Below, piece by piece: positions 1 to 6,459 of a DNA stretch of 6,459 bases; position 1 is the stretch's first letter, and each line of letters starts with the position of its first letter. The notes under the pieces are model-generated. The model had not been told where the DNA came from. It searched no databases and saw nothing but the letters and a program-made list of their open reading frames with translations. The stretch spans positions 1 through 6,459 of the forward strand of contig CAMVPZ010000046.1 of NCBI GenBank assembly GCA_947169505.1, in the 5' to 3' direction. The DNA comes from an uncultured Pseudomonadota bacterium. GTDB taxonomy: Bacteria > Pseudomonadota > Alphaproteobacteria > Rs-D84. Made by a program: the position numbers and the translations under genes.

Positions 1-10
1 TTTTTGGCAT
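1..10 (-). CDS. 5' end of a divergent minus-strand gene (product unknown)
   Basis: Read on the minus strand, an ATG at 10-8 is followed by CCA and AAA codons (protein start Met-Pro-Lys), and the gene then leaves the window. Six bases upstream of the ATG lies AAGGA (minus strand, 21-17), the best-placed Shine-Dalgarno for its start codon in this window after that of topA. Only three codons are visible, so the product cannot be named and the gene could be a chance match. If real, it is transcribed away from mreC and the spacer 11-137 serves both directions. Confidence 0.45.
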
Positions 11-16
11 TTTTAA

Positions 17-21
17 TCCTT
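17..21 (-). promoter_or_regulatory. Ribosome binding site of the divergent gene
   Basis: AAGGA on the minus strand, 6 nt before the ATG at 10-8. Sequence and spacing are near ideal. It is the main reason for calling a gene at the left edge. Confidence 0.45.
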
Positions 22-34
22 TTATTTGTACCCT

Positions 35-54
35 CGTGGCAATGCCTTGCCATG
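35..54. repeat. Short inverted repeat (hairpin)
   Basis: CGTGGCAA (35-42) pairs with TTGCCATG (47-54) around a 4-nt loop TGCC. This gives eight pairs, one of them a G-T wobble; the inner six (TGGCAA/TTGCCA) are perfect. It is not followed by a U-run on either strand, so it is not a typical intrinsic terminator. An operator palindrome, a 5' leader hairpin of the minus-strand transcript, or one copy of a dispersed palindromic repeat are all possible. It stands out as GC-rich within an A/T-rich spacer. Confidence 0.5.
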
Positions 55-69
55 TCGGTTACGCCTATT

Positions 70-75
70 TTGACA
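70..75 (+). promoter_or_regulatory. Possible -35 element of the mreC operon promoter
   Basis: TTGACA is an exact match to the sigma-70 -35 consensus, 62 nt before the mreC ATG. No good TATAAT-like hexamer is found 16-18 nt downstream (around 92-99), so the assignment is weak. Alphaproteobacterial -10 elements are often looser than in E. coli, which leaves it open. TATAAA at 76-81 could instead be a -10, but no -35 is correctly spaced for it. Confidence 0.25.
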
Positions 76-137
76 TATAAAAAAGAAAAATCAAGTTTTT
101 ATTGAATATTGATTTTTTTGCGTTTAAAGTATTTTAC

Positions 138-959
138 ATGACGAAGGATAAAATATCTTATAAATTAACACGCATTATTAAATCAGCCTTGGCGGCTGCG
201 GCTTTGCCGATTTTCATTATATATATTATGGTTGCGAAACCAGATTATACAATTATGAATGCTTTAGCGCATGTTGTTTTGCCAATCGCACATGGGGCGG
301 GGAATATTATAACATGGCCTGTGCGTGTAATTGGTGATGGTGCACATTGGATCAAAGAAACATCTAATATACGAAACGAAAATAAAATATTACGTATAAA
401 GTTGGATGAAGCATTGGCAAATAAATATAAATGCGACGTCGCAATTGAAGAAAATAAAAAATTAGAAAACGAATTAGATATAAAACATGCGTCCCCTTAT
501 AAAGCCATAATAGCAGATATTCAATTTGATGATTCTGTATTTCACCATAATACCTTTTTAATAAATCGTGGCAAAAAAGCCGGTATTAACAAAGGTATGG
601 TTGTTGTTTCTTTTGAAAATCAATTGGTTGGTGTTGTATTGGATTGTGGGTCACAATTTTGTCGTGTTCGTGCTTTAACTGATGCAGATATGAAAATTGC
701 TGTTCGTATTACAGGATCTGATATTTCCGGATTTTTACAGGGAAATGGTAAATCACGTGCTTCTATTGGATTTTTCAATGACACTCAATTTGTTGGCCGC
801 AAAGGATTAAAAATTATAACATCTAATATCAGTGGGGTTTTACCATCTGGAATTTATGTTGGCGAAATGATTGATAACAAAAATGTAGATGTTATAAAAC
901 CAAATAATTTATCACGTGTTATGGTATTGCAATTTGATGACCAAGGTTCATATAAATAA
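138..959 (+). CDS. mreC: Rod shape-determining protein MreC
   Basis: MreC is a periplasmic scaffold anchored in the inner membrane. It links the MreB cytoskeleton with PBP2 and RodA in the elongasome. The 273-aa product has a short basic N-terminus, one membrane segment (about 16-33), a charged coiled-coil stretch (about 71-115), then the double beta-barrel domain. Family hallmarks in that domain are INRGKKAGINKGMVVV (from about 142), a Leu-Val-Gly-Val-Val segment, a Leu-Thr-Asp-Ala-Asp segment, and TSNISGVLPSGIYVG (about 227-241). The protein ends soon after the barrel, without the long Pro-rich tail seen in some relatives. I chose the ATG at 138 because an in-frame TTG at 102 would add 12 residues and has no ribosome binding site; the ATG itself has only a weak one. 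The stop overlaps the mreD start by 1 nt. mreB is not immediately upstream. Confidence 0.93.
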   Translation: MTKDKISYKLTRIIKSALAAAALPIFIIYIMVAKPDYTIMNALAHVVLPIAHGAGNIITWPVRVIGDGAHWIKETSNIRNENKILRIKLDEALANKYKCDVAIEENKKLENELDIKHASPYKAIIADIQFDDSVFHHNTFLINRGKKAGINKGMVVVSFENQLVGVVLDCGSQFCRVRALTDADMKIAVRITGSDISGFLQGNGKSRASIGFFNDTQFVGRKGLKIITSNISGVLPSGIYVGEMIDNKNVDVIKPNNLSRVMVLQFDDQGSYK

Positions 960-1408
960 TGTGTGAAGTAAAAAACTTTTTGAAAAAATATATGCCATTT
1001 ATAATGACTTTGTTTTTGTGGCGGTTATCAATATATTTTTGGAATCCTGCTGGAATTTTGGCATTAATACCGATTTTTTATTATACTTTCGTTCGCCCGA
1101 TAAATGGTTTTGCAATATTCGGTTTGATTTTTTGTTTTTTAATAGATTACAGATGCAATCTGCCATTATTTTGGACATGTATTTATTGTCTGTTTTATGC
1201 AGTTATTGGTTTCCAAAATTATGTAGATATGCAACATACAAACAATAATGCAATACACATTTTCATGTTATTTATTGGTATTGGGATATTATTATTAATA
1301 TTTTCTGGATTAACATGGGCAAATTTGATAAATAACATTTGGTTATTTATATGGTTAAATGTTTTATACACACCAATAACCGCAATAGATAATTGGATAA
1401 AACCATGA
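959..1408 (+). CDS. mreD: Rod shape-determining protein MreD
   Basis: MreD is a small polytopic inner-membrane protein of the elongasome that partners MreC. The 149-aa product is almost entirely hydrophobic, with about five membrane segments (roughly 12-27, 31-46, 50-86 as a pair, 99-118 and 124-143). Sequence conservation in this family is low. The call rests on size, topology and position between mreC and mrdA rather than on a signature motif. Acidic Asp63 within the Leu-Ile-Asp stretch after the third segment fits the pattern of many MreD proteins. The ATG at 959 overlaps the mreC TAA (TAATG), with AAGG about 12 nt upstream. The TGA stop overlaps the mrdA ATG. Both junctions suggest translational coupling. 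Confidence 0.85.
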   Translation: MCEVKNFLKKYMPFIMTLFLWRLSIYFWNPAGILALIPIFYYTFVRPINGFAIFGLIFCFLIDYRCNLPLFWTCIYCLFYAVIGFQNYVDMQHTNNNAIHIFMLFIGIGILLLIFSGLTWANLINNIWLFIWLNVLYTPITAIDNWIKP

Positions 1409-3171
1409 TAGATACAGAAGTTGCACGCACTTTTGACAGACGCAGCGCACTGTTTTTAACAGGTGGTGCAATATTGACTTCGGTTTTGGTTTTACGTATG
1501 TTGCAAATGCAGGTTTTTGAATACAAATCGTATTTACAAAAAAGTGAACGCAATTCATTTCGTATTCAAAATATTATGCCAAAACGGGGAAATATTTTAT
1601 CTGCATCTGGCACCGTTATTTCCAGAGATGCCCCTGTATACAGAATATATATAATCCCAGAAGAAACAGAAGATATTGAACAAGTCGTGCAATTGGTTGA
1701 AAAAGATTTAAATTTACGAAAAAAAACTGTTGATAGAATTTGGAAAAACATCAAAAAACAGGCACCTTTTCAACCTGTTTTAATAACAGAAAATTCAAAT
1801 TGGGACACATTGGCACGTATCTCTGCAAAAAATGTACCGGGCATACACATAGATAATGGTTTTTCGCGTGTATATGAAATGGGGCCTGCTGGGGCACAGG
1901 TTTTTGGATATGTTGGTGCACCAAAAAATCCAGTTGCAAATTCACCGTTTTTTACAACTGGGATAAATGGTCTTGAAAAAAGATTTGATGAAACAATGGC
2001 TGGAATCCAGGGACAAAATGTTCTTGTAAGTAATGCGGTTGGACGCATTACCGGTGAAGATAAAACACAATATATTCCACCGATTGATGGTAAAGATATA
2101 AAAACAACTATACATGAAGATGTTCAAAAGGTTTTATATGATTCTTTGGCTTTGAACAGGGCTGGCTGTGGTGTTGTTTTAGATATTGAAACCGGCGATA
2201 TACTTGCGATGGCATCAACACCAAGTTTTGATGCAAATAATTTTAAAACTGATGATGGTGAAGAATATATATCGTCATTATTAGACGATATTGCAAAACC
2301 GTTTATGAATAAAACAATCGAAGGTTTATATCCACCTGGCTCTACATTTAAAATTGTTGTTGCTTTGGCTGCATTGGAAAGTGGCGCAATTAATCCAAAA
2401 GAAAAAGTGTTTTGTCCGGGATTTTGGGAATATGGCGATCATAAATACCATTGTTGGGAAAAGAAAGGTCATGGACATGTCGATTTATATGGTGCATTAA
2501 AACACTCTTGTGACGTTTATTTTTATCAGTTGGCATTACGTATAGGTATTGATGCTATAAAAAATATGGCATTAAAGTTGGGTTTAAATCAAAAATATAT
2601 GGATGATATTTTAACACGTGAAATGCCTGGAATTTTGCCGGACAGACGATGGAAAGAAAAAAATGTTGGTGCATCTTGGGTTCATGGGGATACTGTTATT
2701 TCCGGTATTGGTCAGGGTTTTATATTAACGAATTGTTTACAATTGGCTGTTATGATGGCACGTGTCGCATCAAATAAAGAAGTTAAACCACGATTAATAT
2801 ATTCAAACAAAAAACCAAATTTCAAAAGTTTGGGATTACAAGAAAAAAACATAAAACATGTATTAACCGGTCTTGAACAAGTGACCCAAAAAGGCGGAAC
2901 TGCGTTTGGTAGCGCAATTAATGTAAATGGTCAAAAAATGGGTGGAAAAACCGGTACTTCCCAGGTTCGTAATATTTCAAAAAAAGAACGTGAAACCGGT
3001 GTTTTGACCAACAGTCAATTAAAATGGAACATGCGTAATCATGGATTGTTTGTTGGGTATGCACCAACAAATGCCCCAAAATACGCCGTATGCGTGATTA
3101 TGGAACATGCCGGTGGATCATCACCCGCTGCACACGCGACAGCAAATGTAATGAAGGAATTATTGAAATAA
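1405..3171 (+). CDS. mrdA: Penicillin-binding protein 2 (elongasome transpeptidase)
   Basis: This class B PBP crosslinks peptidoglycan during side-wall elongation, working with the RodA encoded next door. The 588-aa product has a short cytoplasmic tail, one membrane anchor (about 14-33), a pedestal domain opening with PKRGNIL (59-65), and a transpeptidase domain. The catalytic motifs are complete: S313-T-F-K316 (nucleophile Ser313, after Tyr-Pro-Pro-Gly), S368-C-D370 (the SxD form usual in PBP2), and K515-T-G-T-S. The C-terminal GIGQGF segment and an LPDRRWK stretch are typical of alphaproteobacterial PBP2. Cys337, Cys350, His356 and Cys369 cluster before and at the second motif and may bind metal. 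I prefer the ATG at 1405, which overlaps the mreD stop as ATGA, over a TTG at 1393 that adds four residues. GGA at 1395-1397 is a weak ribosome binding site. Also called pbpA in some genomes. Confidence 0.97.
   Translation: MIDTEVARTFDRRSALFLTGGAILTSVLVLRMLQMQVFEYKSYLQKSERNSFRIQNIMPKRGNILSASGTVISRDAPVYRIYIIPEETEDIEQVVQLVEKDLNLRKKTVDRIWKNIKKQAPFQPVLITENSNWDTLARISAKNVPGIHIDNGFSRVYEMGPAGAQVFGYVGAPKNPVANSPFFTTGINGLEKRFDETMAGIQGQNVLVSNAVGRITGEDKTQYIPPIDGKDIKTTIHEDVQKVLYDSLALNRAGCGVVLDIETGDILAMASTPSFDANNFKTDDGEEYISSLLDDIAKPFMNKTIEGLYPPGSTFKIVVALAALESGAINPKEKVFCPGFWEYGDHKYHCWEKKGHGHVDLYGALKHSCDVYFYQLALRIGIDAIKNMALKLGLNQKYMDDILTREMPGILPDRRWKEKNVGASWVHGDTVISGIGQGFILTNCLQLAVMMARVASNKEVKPRLIYSNKKPNFKSLGLQEKNIKHVLTGLEQVTQKGGTAFGSAINVNGQKMGGKTGTSQVRNISKKERETGVLTNSQLKWNMRNHGLFVGYAPTNAPKYAVCVIMEHAGGSSPAAHATANVMKELLK
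3154..3158 (+). promoter_or_regulatory. Probable ribosome binding site of rodA
   Basis: AAGGA lies within the last codons of mrdA, 14 nt before the rodA ATG at 3173. The spacing is long. Since rodA starts 1 nt after the mrdA stop, coupling to upstream translation probably contributes to its expression. Confidence 0.35.
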
Positions 3172-3172
3172 A

Positions 3173-4318
3173 ATGGTGACAACAACACGTGTTTCAAATG
3201 CAAATATGATGAGTTTTAATGAAAAACTTTCACGTTTTTCATTGGTGTTATTTATACCTATGTGTGTTGTATTGTTTTTATCAATTGTTGTTTTATTCAG
3301 TGCTGGTGGTGGTTCTTGGACACCATTCGCTTTGTCACAATTAATGAAAATTGTATTTGGATTATTTGTTTTCTTTTTTGTTACATTTTCTAATATAAAA
3401 ACTTGGATAAAATCTGCTTACTTTATTTACGCAATCGCTTTGATTTTAATTATTTTGGTGACTTTTGTTGGTGATGTTGGTATGGGCGCACAAAGATGGC
3501 TTTCAATTGGCGGAATAAATATACAGCCATCTGAATTTATAAAAATTGCTTTGGTTTTGGCATTAGCCAGATATTTTGCATGGTTTAACAGTATAGAATT
3601 ATCGCAATTTAAAAATTATTTAATTCCTATATTAATGCTTTTTGTTCCATTTGTATTGATTTGCGCACAACCAGATTTGGGGACAGGTATATCTTTGGCG
3701 CTTATTACTGTTGGGATGTTTTATATTGTTGGTGCAAATAAAAAATGGTTTTTGATTGCCGGGATTTTGGCGCTTTTGGCTGCACCTGTTGTTTGGTATG
3801 GCGGAATGCATGATTATCAACGTTCAAGAATTATTACTTTTATAAACCCTGAATTAGATGCAAAAGGTTCAGGCTATCAAATTAACCAGGCAAAAATAGC
3901 ATTCGGTTCTGGCGGAATTATTGGCAAAGGATATATGTCTGGAACCCAATCACAACAATCTTTTTTACCAGAAAAACAAACAGATTTTATATTTACTATG
4001 TTGGGTGAAGAATTTGGGTTTATTGGCGCATTTATGTTGTTAATGATATACACTTTCATCGTTATTATGTTGTTTTGGGCGGCAAAAACATGCAGAAATC
4101 GCTTTGGTCAATTAATATGTTTTGGTTTTATGTTGAACTTTTTCATTTATTACTTTATAAATATATCTATGGTTCTTGGGATATTACCAACAGTTGGTGT
4201 TCCACTACCATTAATGTCTTTTGGCGGCAGCAGTTTGATATCTTTACTTTTCGGTTTTGGTTTATGTCAAAATGCTCATATCCACAAAGACCAACAATTA
4301 TCATCCAGGGGGTTTTAA
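3173..4318 (+). CDS. rodA: RodA, SEDS-family peptidoglycan glycosyltransferase
   Basis: RodA polymerises lipid II into glycan strands at the inner membrane as the partner of PBP2. The 381-aa product is polytopic, with about ten membrane segments and the size usual for RodA. Signature stretches are GAQRWLSIGGINIQPSEFIK (105-124), an Ala-Gln-Pro-Asp-Leu-Gly-Thr segment, KQTDFIFTMLGEEFG (268-282) and GVPLPLMSFGGSS (342-354). Asp271 in the TDFIF motif corresponds to the aspartate essential for polymerase activity in RodA/FtsW proteins. The gene follows mrdA by 1 nt, which supports RodA rather than the division paralogue FtsW. The ATG at 3173 is taken as start; a Met-Met pair at residues 12-13 is a possible alternative. 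The old E. coli name is mrdB. Confidence 0.96.
   Translation: MVTTTRVSNANMMSFNEKLSRFSLVLFIPMCVVLFLSIVVLFSAGGGSWTPFALSQLMKIVFGLFVFFFVTFSNIKTWIKSAYFIYAIALILIILVTFVGDVGMGAQRWLSIGGINIQPSEFIKIALVLALARYFAWFNSIELSQFKNYLIPILMLFVPFVLICAQPDLGTGISLALITVGMFYIVGANKKWFLIAGILALLAAPVVWYGGMHDYQRSRIITFINPELDAKGSGYQINQAKIAFGSGGIIGKGYMSGTQSQQSFLPEKQTDFIFTMLGEEFGFIGAFMLLMIYTFIVIMLFWAAKTCRNRFGQLICFGFMLNFFIYYFINISMVLGILPTVGVPLPLMSFGGSSLISLLFGFGLCQNAHIHKDQQLSSRGF
4307..4312 (+). promoter_or_regulatory. Ribosome binding site of topA
   Basis: AGGGGG overlaps the end of rodA, 9 nt before the topA ATG at 4322. It is the strongest Shine-Dalgarno-like site on the + strand here, so topA probably initiates independently rather than relying only on coupling. 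Confidence 0.55.
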
Positions 4319-4321
4319 AAA

Positions 4322-6459
4322 ATGAATCTTTTAATCGTTGAATCACCATCAAAAGCAAAAACTATTGAAAAATACCTTGGTAAAGATTGGCGGGTTATCG
4401 CTTCTGTTGGGCATGTTCGTGATTTGGTTCCAGAAAGTGGCAGTGTAGATGTAAAACACGATTTTAAACCCAAATGGCAAATTATGCCTGGCAAAGAAAA
4501 ACAATTAAAATTAATAATTGATGAAATAAAAAAAGCGGACAGTGTTTATTTAGCATCGGATCCTGACCGTGAAGGGGAAGCAATCGCATGGCATATAAAC
4601 GATATTTTAAATGCACGTGATGTATTAAAAGGTAAAAATGTTTATCGTGTTGCTTTCCATGAAATAACCAAAAATGCGATAGTTGAAGCATTAAAACACC
4701 CACGTGAAATTGATGATAATTTGGTCGATGCGTATATGGTTCGCAGAATATTGGATTATTTAATTGGTTTTGGAATTTCACCATTACTTTGGAAGAAAAA
4801 CCTTGGAAAATCTGCAGGACGTGTTCAAAGTGTTGCGGTAAAATTGGTTGTTGACCGTGAAAAAGAAATTGAAGTTTTCAAAGCGAAAGAATATTGGAGT
4901 ATTGCTGCAAATTGTGTTTTTAATAAAACTGAATTTGATGCAAATTTGGTAAAATTTGATGGTAAAAAAATCGAAAAAATGACCATAGAAAATAAATCTA
5001 TGGTTGATAAAATTGTATCTGTTTTATCAACACCTTTGATCGGCAAAATTTCAAATATTGAAAAGAAAAAAATTCAAAGATGTGCATCTGCACCATTTAC
5101 AACGTCTACGTTGCAACAAGAAGCGGCCAGAAAATTACGTTTTTCATCTAAACGAACTATGTCGACTGCACAAAAGTTGTACGAATCTGGATTTATCACG
5201 TATATGCGAACAGATGCAACAAATTTATCAAATGAAGCAGTTAATGAAATTCGTAAATTTATATTGCAAGAATATGGTGATAAATTTTTACCAAAAAATG
5301 CGAATGTTTATATAACTAAATCTAAAAATGCCCAAGAAGCACACGAAGCAATTCGTCCAACACATTTTTTAGATACAAATGTTAAATTGTCTGGTGATGA
5401 AGCAAAATTGTACGATTTAATTTGGAAACGAACAATCGCTTGCCAAATGAGTAATGCAGAATTTGATTCTGTGTCTGTGGATATAGATGTTAAAAATTCT
5501 GTTTTTCATTGTGTTGGTACAACACGTACTTTTGACGGTTTTATGAAAGTTTATATCGAAGATAATGATGATCATGAAGACGATGATAACGTAAAATTAC
5601 CACAATTAAATATAAACGATGAAATCAACATAAAATCTTTGAAACCAGAACAACATTTTACCCAACCACCTGCACGTTTTACAGAGGCATCTTTGGTTAA
5701 AAAACTTGAAGAATTGGGTATTGGTCGTCCATCCACATATGCAACTATTATGTCAACCATAGTTGATAGAAAATATGTTGAACAAGACAAACAACATCGT
5801 TTTCATCCAACAACTGCCGGATGGATTTTAATTTCTTATTTGTCAAATTATTTCCAAGATTTGGTTGATGTTAATTTTACCGCCAAGACCGAAGATACTT
5901 TGGATGATGTTTCAAATGGAACCAAAGACAAACTATCATCTTTGAAATTATTTTGGGAACCAACAAATAAAGTAATCGAATCTGTAAAATCTATAAAAAC
6001 CACAGATGTTATTGATAAAATAAATGAATTTATGAATTATCATTTATTCAAAAATAAAGACGGTATTTGCCCAAAATGTGGTGGAAAATTGGGTATAAAA
6101 TTGTCTAAATTCGGGGCTTTTGTTGGTTGCAGCAATTATCCAAAATGTGATTATACTATGAAATTAGATAATATTAATTCTGTGGAAGAAACACAAAGTA
6201 ACGAACCAGAGATAAAAGAAAAAGATTTGGGTGAAAATATTACTTTTAAAATTGGTAAATTTGGCCCGTACGTGACAGATGGTTCGAAAAATGTATCTGC
6301 AAAAAAATATACTATTGATACAATAACTTTGGAAATTGCACATGAATTATTAAATGGTGAACAAAAGAAAGTTGAACCGATATTACTTGGTAAAAATCCG
6401 TCAACAGATAAACCAATATATTATTATACTGATGGCAGATATGGACCATATTTATCATG
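4322..6459 (+). CDS. topA: DNA topoisomerase I, type IA (3' end outside window)
   Basis: This enzyme relaxes negative supercoils by passing one strand through a transient 5'-phosphotyrosyl nick. The frame is open from the ATG to the window edge: 712 codons, no internal stop. In order: TOPRIM domain from residue 3 with the catalytic glutamate in IVESPSKAK (Glu7) and D80-P-D82-R-E84 for Mg binding; the GKSAGRVQS segment; the active-site tyrosine Tyr294 in FITYMRTD; an acidic loop (413-422); GIGRPSTYA; a Cys4 zinc ribbon (Cys583, Cys586, Cys603, Cys609); then C-terminal repeats with IGKFGPYV (644-651) and DGRYGPYLS (704-712) about 60 residues apart. One zinc ribbon followed by such repeats fits alphaproteobacterial TopA, which is typically about 850-900 aa, so roughly the last fifth is missing. 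It starts 3 nt after rodA. Confidence 0.98.
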   Translation, partial: MNLLIVESPSKAKTIEKYLGKDWRVIASVGHVRDLVPESGSVDVKHDFKPKWQIMPGKEKQLKLIIDEIKKADSVYLASDPDREGEAIAWHINDILNARDVLKGKNVYRVAFHEITKNAIVEALKHPREIDDNLVDAYMVRRILDYLIGFGISPLLWKKNLGKSAGRVQSVAVKLVVDREKEIEVFKAKEYWSIAANCVFNKTEFDANLVKFDGKKIEKMTIENKSMVDKIVSVLSTPLIGKISNIEKKKIQRCASAPFTTSTLQQEAARKLRFSSKRTMSTAQKLYESGFITYMRTDATNLSNEAVNEIRKFILQEYGDKFLPKNANVYITKSKNAQEAHEAIRPTHFLDTNVKLSGDEAKLYDLIWKRTIACQMSNAEFDSVSVDIDVKNSVFHCVGTTRTFDGFMKVYIEDNDDHEDDDNVKLPQLNINDEINIKSLKPEQHFTQPPARFTEASLVKKLEELGIGRPSTYATIMSTIVDRKYVEQDKQHRFHPTTAGWILISYLSNYFQDLVDVNFTAKTEDTLDDVSNGTKDKLSSLKLFWEPTNKVIESVKSIKTTDVIDKINEFMNYHLFKNKDGICPKCGGKLGIKLSKFGAFVGCSNYPKCDYTMKLDNINSVEETQSNEPEIKEKDLGENITFKIGKFGPYVTDGSKNVSAKKYTIDTITLEIAHELLNGEQKKVEPILLGKNPSTDKPIYYYTDGRYGPYLS

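Larger units (their letters stand above)
11..137. other. Intergenic spacer, probable divergent promoter region
   Basis: No convincing coding sequence lies here. A frame open from base 1 to the TGA at 103-105 reads as a short hydrophobic peptide with no family resemblance, and in particular not as an MreB C-terminus. The spacer contains a GC-rich hairpin (35-54) and a TTGACA hexamer (70-75) in an otherwise A/T-rich stretch. Given mreC on the right and a likely minus-strand start on the left, it most likely holds promoters for both. I could not define a complete -35/-10 pair with confidence on either strand. Confidence 0.5.

Noticed and set aside
35..54. Intrinsic terminator
   Set aside because: The hairpin is not followed by a U-run on either strand, and probable gene starts, not ends, flank it.
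1..105. Frame open from base 1 to the TGA at 103-105 as the end of an upstream + strand gene
   Set aside because: The hydrophobic peptide matches no family I recognise, and a good minus-strand start competes for the same bases. It remains possible that it is a real C-terminus, but nothing supports it.
102..137. In-frame TTG upstream start for MreC
   Set aside because: It would add 12 residues with no ribosome binding site. The ATG at 138 gives a normal MreC N-terminus, with a short basic tail before the membrane segment.
1018..1248. 76-codon + strand frame inside mreD
   Set aside because: It lies wholly within mreD in another frame, has no ribosome binding site and resembles no family.
1347..2127. 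Several minus-strand frames of 60-92 codons opposite mreD/mrdA
   Set aside because: They are shadows of well-supported genes. Their composition mirrors the opposite strand and they show no recognisable domain.
2506..2514. SxD instead of SxN in the second PBP2 motif as a damaged active site
   Set aside because: An aspartate at this position is usual for PBP2-type enzymes, and all other catalytic residues are intact.
4482..4784. 100-codon minus-strand frame opposite topA
   Set aside because: The + strand here encodes the conserved TOPRIM region of TopA. The minus frame has His-rich, low-information content typical of an antisense shadow.
5558..5590. Acidic Asp/Glu-rich stretch in TopA as an unusual insertion
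   Set aside because: A similar acidic loop before a Leu-Pro segment is common in alphaproteobacterial TopA, so it is lineage-typical.

Overview
The window is AT-rich (about two thirds A+T by eye, with mostly A- or T-ending codons). It carries five tightly packed genes, all on the + strand: mreC, mreD, mrdA (PBP2), rodA and the first 712 codons of topA. The likely source is a low-GC alphaproteobacterium, free-living, gut-associated or host-associated. The alphaproteobacterial look rests on the PBP2 sequence, on the TopA acidic loop, and on the single TopA Cys4 finger followed by C-terminal repeats. This is inference from sequence style; I could not search a database.

Layout. Positions 1-137 are non-coding apart from the first few codons of a probable minus-strand gene running off the left edge (start codon at 10-8, strong Shine-Dalgarno). 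This spacer is therefore probably a divergent promoter region. It holds a compact GC-rich hairpin (35-54) and a TTGACA hexamer (70-75). From 138 on the genes are nearly continuous. The mreC stop overlaps the mreD start by 1 nt (TAATG). The mreD stop overlaps the mrdA start (ATGA). mrdA and rodA are 1 nt apart, and rodA and topA 3 nt apart. There is no room for a terminator between any of them, so they look like one transcription unit with translational coupling.

Function. MreC and MreD are membrane scaffold proteins of the elongasome (Rod complex). RodA is the SEDS glycosyltransferase that polymerises lipid II into glycan strands. PBP2 is its partner transpeptidase that crosslinks them. Together they build lateral cell wall and imply a rod-like, peptidoglycan-bearing cell with the full set of catalytic motifs. 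mreB, usually just upstream of mreC, is not at that place here. The last gene, DNA topoisomerase I, is functionally unrelated (removal of negative supercoils) but appears to ride on the same transcript.

Nothing here looks like a mobile element, CRISPR array, RNA gene or new defence or metabolic system. The window is essentially ordinary housekeeping. The points worth a second look are the divergent left edge, the missing mreB, a Cys/His cluster in PBP2 that may bind metal, and the linkage of topA to the elongasome operon.
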